A DNA stretch of 11,372 nucleotides, taken from assembly GCA_028571885.1 (NCBI GenBank), contig JAPVVU010000066.1, positions 1-11,372 on the forward strand, given 5' to 3'. Below are positions 7,630 to 11,372 of this stretch, piece by piece (within the stretch, counting starts at the first letter, position 1; every line of letters starts with the position of its first letter). A program made the position numbers and the translations under genes. The DNA comes from Gammaproteobacteria bacterium. GTDB taxonomy: Bacteria; Pseudomonadota; Gammaproteobacteria; GRL18. The notes under the pieces are model-generated. The model was not told the origin of the DNA and made no database searches. It saw only the letters and a program-made list of their open reading frames with translations.

Positions 7630-8643
7630 ATGTGTAGAAGACTATTAAGTTTTTCTTACTTTGTTGTATTATTGATGACTATTTTTAGTCTCAATCTTCC
7701 TGCAGTTGCTCAAACAACAGATTTCGAACTTAAATCTAAACGTATTTTGTTTATCGACTCCTATCATCAGGATTACAGCTGGGCGGCAGGCATTGTCGCT
7801 GGAGCACGCTTAATTCTGGATGCTGAGGGCATTGAAATGCAGGTTTACTCCATGGATACTAAGCGAAATCCTGATATTGAGTATATAAAAGCGAGTGCTT
7901 TAAAAGCCAAAGCAAAAATTGAATCGTGGCAGCCTGATCTGATCATTGCCTCAGATGATAATGCCAGCAAATACTTAATTGAGCCCTATTATAAAAATGT
8001 CAGCCTGCCTATTGTGTTTTGCGGCGTTAATTGGGATGCATCAATTTATGGATATCCCTATAGCAATGCGACGGGAATGGAAGAAGTTTCACTCATTGCA
8101 CCTTTGCCTAAAGAACTGGCTCGATATGCCCGGGGAAATCGTTTAGGCATTTTATCCGGCAAGGCACTCAGTGATCGAAAAAATATCCAGAACTATATTC
8201 ACAAAGCAGGCGTGGTTTTTAATAAAACAGTTTTTGTTGACACTGCAGAACAATGGCGTAAGGCGTATTTGTCTCTGCAGAATGAAGTGGATATGCTTAT
8301 TATTGAAAACAGTATGAGCATCACTGGTTGGAATAATAAAGAAATGCATCAATTTATTCTGACCAATACCCGGATACCGACGGGTACAACACAGAAGGGT
8401 ATGATTCCCTATGTATTGCTTGGATTTTTACAGGTCCCTGAAGAACAGGGACAATATGCAGCGAAGACTGCGATAAGAATCCTCAAAGGTCAGGCACCTG
8501 ACTCAATAGCTATTGTTAATAACCAGCAGGTTAATGCCACGGTTAATTTAGATTTAGCTGAGAAGCTGGAAATTGTCTTTGATATTGATTTTTTACGTAA
8601 TGTTCAATCATATCGATGGAACAAAGAAACCAATGCTGAGTAG
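7630..8643 (+). CDS. Periplasmic substrate-binding protein, ABC_sub_bind type
   Basis: A 337-residue secreted solute-binding protein. Residues 1-27 form a signal peptide: basic MCRRLL, a hydrophobic stretch from about 7 to 23, and an AVA cleavage site after residue 27. No lipobox is present, so the mature protein should be free in the periplasm. The mature part starts 'KRILFIDSYHQDYSWAAGIVAGA' and continues with the two-lobed pattern of the PF04392-type (ABC_sub_bind) proteins, which include the TrpX-like binding proteins; assignment is from recognised pattern, not a search. No ABC permease or ATPase gene lies in the window. The next gene, 60 bases on, is a membrane GGDEF-EAL protein, so a sensory role feeding that protein is more likely than transport (inference). 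A weak ribosome site (ATGAG, 7617-7621) lies eight bases before the ATG. The ligand cannot be told from sequence. Confidence 0.85.
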   Translation: MCRRLLSFSYFVVLLMTIFSLNLPAVAQTTDFELKSKRILFIDSYHQDYSWAAGIVAGARLILDAEGIEMQVYSMDTKRNPDIEYIKASALKAKAKIESWQPDLIIASDDNASKYLIEPYYKNVSLPIVFCGVNWDASIYGYPYSNATGMEEVSLIAPLPKELARYARGNRLGILSGKALSDRKNIQNYIHKAGVVFNKTVFVDTAEQWRKAYLSLQNEVDMLIIENSMSITGWNNKEMHQFILTNTRIPTGTTQKGMIPYVLLGFLQVPEEQGQYAAKTAIRILKGQAPDSIAIVNNQQVNATVNLDLAEKLEIVFDIDFLRNVQSYRWNKETNAE

Positions 8644-8703
8644 ACCATTAACTATGAATTCTTTAACAAAGAACTCTCTTCAAAAAAATGAGCTGATAAA
8701 ATT

Positions 8704-11307
8704 ATGAGGTTATTGCCTAAGCTCAGTTTGTTCACAATTTTTCTGGTCACATCGACAGCACTCATGAGTATTCTTATTAGTGCCAATACGATTAAAGGAA
8801 TTATTTATGATTTGAACAGTCAATTGATAGAAAATGATTTGGAGAATATGCAGCGGCGTATTCTCCAGGAACATGATGCGCTGAAACAGCATGGTCTGCA
8901 GGATGTAGATGGCTATTATCAGAAAGTGTTAAGCAAAATTAAAAATGATTTTACCTTGAGTTATGAAAATGAAAAAGGGTCTTTAATTCTCCTGGATAAA
9001 GAGGCTTATCTTATATTCTCCAGTAGAGAAATTAATATGCTTGATTTTGAATTACTGCAAAATAAACATCTGCTTTCAGTCAGTCTTTCTAATGAAAACC
9101 CTTCATTTTCCCCCCCTTTATTAGAAAATCAGGCAACTCGACAGAAAAAGCAAGACGATAAAAAACAGGTTAATGTTGAATTTTTTAGTTCTGATGATTC
9201 GATTAACGTGAATGGGAACAAATGGGTGTATTTTTATAAAAGAATACCGCAATGGGATTTAGGGCTTTTTGTGGTCCTGAAACATAATGAGCTATACTCG
9301 CGATTGAATGATTATATTGATGTGGTGACAAAAGGATTTTTTATTGTCCTGAGTTTTGCACTTGTTTTTGGATTTTTATTTTCAAATTATCTGGTGCGCC
9401 GTATTCATGGTGCATTGCTGCAGATTAAAGCGATCAAAAATGGTGACATGCAGTTGTGGTCAGAAAATCTTGAAGGCAATGATGAAATAACCGAGTTAAA
9501 ACACGGCCTGAATGATATGTCTAATATTATTTCACAAAAAATGCTTAAGCAGGCTAAGGCTGAATCTGATGCAGTTCAAAGTAGGAAAGATATGCAGGAG
9601 CAGCATGCACTGCTCAGTGCTTTTATTGATGCAATGCCTGAGCTGGCTTTTATTTTAGATGAAGATGGTCAGTATATTGAAATTTTTGGTAATAATGATC
9701 AGCTGCTGATTCAGCAAAAAGAAGTACTGCTCGGAAAAAAATTATCAGAGTTCATTCCTGAGAATGTAGCAGCGATGATTATGGAAACAATTAGCCAGAC
9801 TCTGATGCATAATGAACCCAAAACACTCGATTATGAACTGGATATAAAGGGCGAAAAAAAATATTTTCAGGGACATACTGCGGTATTTGATCATGAGCAT
9901 AAAATTAAAACAGACAAAGGAATGATTATTTTTATTACTCATGATATGACAGAACAGGTCATTGCTAAAAAAGAAGCTTATCATTTGTCTTTATTTGATC
10001 CACTGACTGGCTTATCAAACCGCCGCTTATTAATGGAAAGATTAGATCAGGAAATTTCTCGCTGCCAGCGTCATAATGATCAAGGTGCATTACTCTTCAT
10101 CGATTTGGATGATTTTAAAACCATCAATGATACTCGTGGTCATCGAACGGGTGATTTATTACTCAAGGAAGTGGCAAAACGTCTTACCGGCTTGATCCGA
10201 AAAGAAGATGTTGCCTGTCGCCTGGGGGGTGATGAGTTTGTTCTTCTTTTATGCAGCCTGGGTGAAAATATAGTATCGGCCTCCAGTCAGGCACAAACAA
10301 TTGCCCATAAAACTCTGGATATATTACAAGAATATTATGAATTGGAAGGTTATAGACATCAGATCAGCTGTAGTATTGGAGTTGTGATGTTCCCTGAAAG
10401 TGAGCGTGATAGCCATGACATCATCAAGTATGCCGATATTGCAATGTATCAGGCTAAAGATGAAGGCAAAAATACGGTTAAATTATTTGCCCCGCATATG
10501 CAAACATTACTGGAACATCGTTTGCAGCTGCAAAATGATTTGCGTACTGCAATAAAAGAAAACAAACTCACTATTCACCTGCAGCCTCAATACAATGAAC
10601 AAGGAAGCATTTTATCAGCTGAAGCGCTGGTACGCTGGAAGCATCCTGAAAAAGGGTTTATTTCACCAGCTGAGTTTATCCCCATCGCTGAAGAGTCTGG
10701 CTTAGTACATGCGTTAGGTAAATCTGTCATGGAAATAGTCTTGTTTCATCTGCAAGATATTTTAAAATTAAATGTCGCTGACACATTTAAAGGTATCGCT
10801 ATTAATATCAGTCCCTGGCAATTTGGCCGAAAGGACTATCTGGAAGAAGTAAAAAATTTATTAGAAAAATATCAGATTGAAGCCCGATATATTGAGCTGG
10901 AAATTACAGAACAAACATTAGTTGGTAATTTTTCTTCCTTTTCAGAGAAGATGAAAAAAATGCAGGAAATGGGTATCCGTTTTTCTATTGATGATTTTGG
11001 TACGGGATACTCTTCCTTATCCTATCTGAAGTCATTACCTGTTAATATGCTGAAAATTGATCAAAGTTTTATTCGTGATGTGACCAAAGATAAAAATGAT
11101 GATGCCATTGTAGAAACAATTATTGTTATGGCCAGACATCTTGGACTCGAAGTCATTGCCGAGGGTGTTGAAACTAAAGAGCAGCTGGATTTTCTACTTG
11201 CACATGATTGTCAATTTTTTCAAGGCTATTATTTTTCAAAACCGCTGCCTGTTGATGATTTTATTAAGCTGTTAATGAATACAACATCTGATGGGGAAAT
11301 CTTATGA
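8704..11307 (+). CDS. Membrane sensor with HAMP, PAS, GGDEF and EAL domains
   Basis: An 867-residue inner-membrane protein predicted to make and/or degrade cyclic di-GMP. A first membrane segment (about 8-30) is followed by a periplasmic region of about 178 residues whose end ('KWVYFYKRIPQWDLGLFVVLKHNELY') looks Cache-like. A second membrane segment spans about 211-231, then HAMP (about 229-282), PAS (about 303-420), GGDEF (about 430-590) and EAL (about 605-855). GGDEF is intact at 508-512 with an RxxD inhibitory site (R499-D502). The EAL core is also intact: EALVRW (640-645), AINIS, LEITE, DDFGTGYSSL, LKIDQSF and AEGVE. Both activities are therefore possible, and the balance is probably set by the sensor region. 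The start has no clear ribosome site, but a later start would lose the first membrane helix. The stop overlaps a following ATG (ATGA). The adjacent binding protein is a likely partner. Confidence 0.93.
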   Translation: MRLLPKLSLFTIFLVTSTALMSILISANTIKGIIYDLNSQLIENDLENMQRRILQEHDALKQHGLQDVDGYYQKVLSKIKNDFTLSYENEKGSLILLDKEAYLIFSSREINMLDFELLQNKHLLSVSLSNENPSFSPPLLENQATRQKKQDDKKQVNVEFFSSDDSINVNGNKWVYFYKRIPQWDLGLFVVLKHNELYSRLNDYIDVVTKGFFIVLSFALVFGFLFSNYLVRRIHGALLQIKAIKNGDMQLWSENLEGNDEITELKHGLNDMSNIISQKMLKQAKAESDAVQSRKDMQEQHALLSAFIDAMPELAFILDEDGQYIEIFGNNDQLLIQQKEVLLGKKLSEFIPENVAAMIMETISQTLMHNEPKTLDYELDIKGEKKYFQGHTAVFDHEHKIKTDKGMIIFITHDMTEQVIAKKEAYHLSLFDPLTGLSNRRLLMERLDQEISRCQRHNDQGALLFIDLDDFKTINDTRGHRTGDLLLKEVAKRLTGLIRKEDVACRLGGDEFVLLLCSLGENIVSASSQAQTIAHKTLDILQEYYELEGYRHQISCSIGVVMFPESERDSHDIIKYADIAMYQAKDEGKNTVKLFAPHMQTLLEHRLQLQNDLRTAIKENKLTIHLQPQYNEQGSILSAEALVRWKHPEKGFISPAEFIPIAEESGLVHALGKSVMEIVLFHLQDILKLNVADTFKGIAINISPWQFGRKDYLEEVKNLLEKYQIEARYIELEITEQTLVGNFSSFSEKMKKMQEMGIRFSIDDFGTGYSSLSYLKSLPVNMLKIDQSFIRDVTKDKNDDAIVETIIVMARHLGLEVIAEGVETKEQLDFLLAHDCQFFQGYYFSKPLPVDDFIKLLMNTTSDGEIL

Positions 11308-11345
11308 GTAACTTTTTTACTACTATAGATGGGACAATAAATTAA
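11304..11345 (+). CDS. Possible 13-codon leader or coupling frame
   Basis: An ATG overlaps the TGA of the GGDEF-EAL gene (ATGA) and has GGGGA (11293-11297) six bases upstream, a better ribosome site than that gene's own. The frame encodes MSNFFTTIDGTIN and stops at a TAA whose last base starts another ATG (TAATG, 11343-11347). It may be a short coupling peptide, a gene broken by a frameshift near the T6 run (11313-11318), or chance. Its length gives no coding evidence. Confidence 0.2.
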   Translation: MSNFFTTIDGTIN

Positions 11346-11372
11346 TGCGAGCAGTATCACTTTTTTTCACGA
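11345..11372 (+). CDS. Possible start of a further gene, cut by the window end
   Basis: An ATG at 11345 opens a frame (MRAVSLFFT) still open at the window edge, with GGGA (11331-11334) ten bases upstream and overlapping the previous TAA. The basic then hydrophobic beginning would suit a signal peptide or membrane helix, but nine codons are too few to judge. If real, it belongs to the same transcript as the sensor pair. Confidence 0.3.

Noticed and set aside
8659..8673. Small hairpin (TTCTTT/AAAGAA) between the binding-protein and GGDEF-EAL genes
   Set aside because: Six A-T-rich pairs with a 3-base loop and no T-tail; too weak to call a terminator, and the two genes are probably cotranscribed.

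Overview
The window reads as a moderately AT-rich proteobacterial chromosome segment, most likely gammaproteobacterial. The pyruvate dehydrogenase is the homodimeric AceE type, with AceF and a lipoyl-bearing Lpd in the order aceE-aceF-lpd, and AceE aligns closely with the E. coli enzyme as I remember it. I cannot name the genus from sequence alone. All genes are on the + strand. I see no mobile element, CRISPR array, rRNA or tRNA.

Layout. (1) Positions 59-1087 encode a soluble GAF-GGDEF diguanylate cyclase with an intact GGDEF motif and inhibitory site. (2) Positions 1088-1637 are a 550-base spacer without a convincing gene. It holds a good sigma70-type promoter (1405-1433), a leader of about 200 bases, and an imperfect hairpin just ahead of the aceE ribosome binding site. 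(3) Positions 1638-7460 are the pyruvate dehydrogenase operon: aceE (E1), aceF (E2 with one lipoyl domain) and lpd (E3 with its own N-terminal lipoyl domain), separated by gaps of 28 and 17 bases and closed by a strong intrinsic terminator at 7495-7533. (4) Positions 7630-11307 hold a secreted periplasmic substrate-binding protein of the ABC_sub_bind type, followed 60 bases later by a membrane-anchored HAMP-PAS-GGDEF-EAL protein with both catalytic cores intact. (5) From 11304 a 13-codon reading frame and the first codons of a possible further gene are chained by stop/start overlaps before the window ends.

How they work together. AceE, AceF and Lpd form the complex that converts pyruvate to acetyl-CoA, CO2 and NADH. 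The genes on both sides concern cyclic di-GMP. The upstream one makes it in the cytoplasm in response to an unknown GAF signal. The downstream pair looks like a solute sensor: a stand-alone binding protein with no transporter genes in view, next to a transmembrane cyclase/phosphodiesterase, in an arrangement like the known NspS-MbaA pair of Vibrio cholerae. Nothing in the sequence proves regulatory cross-talk between pyruvate oxidation and cyclic di-GMP. The adjacency is the observation and the rest is hypothesis.
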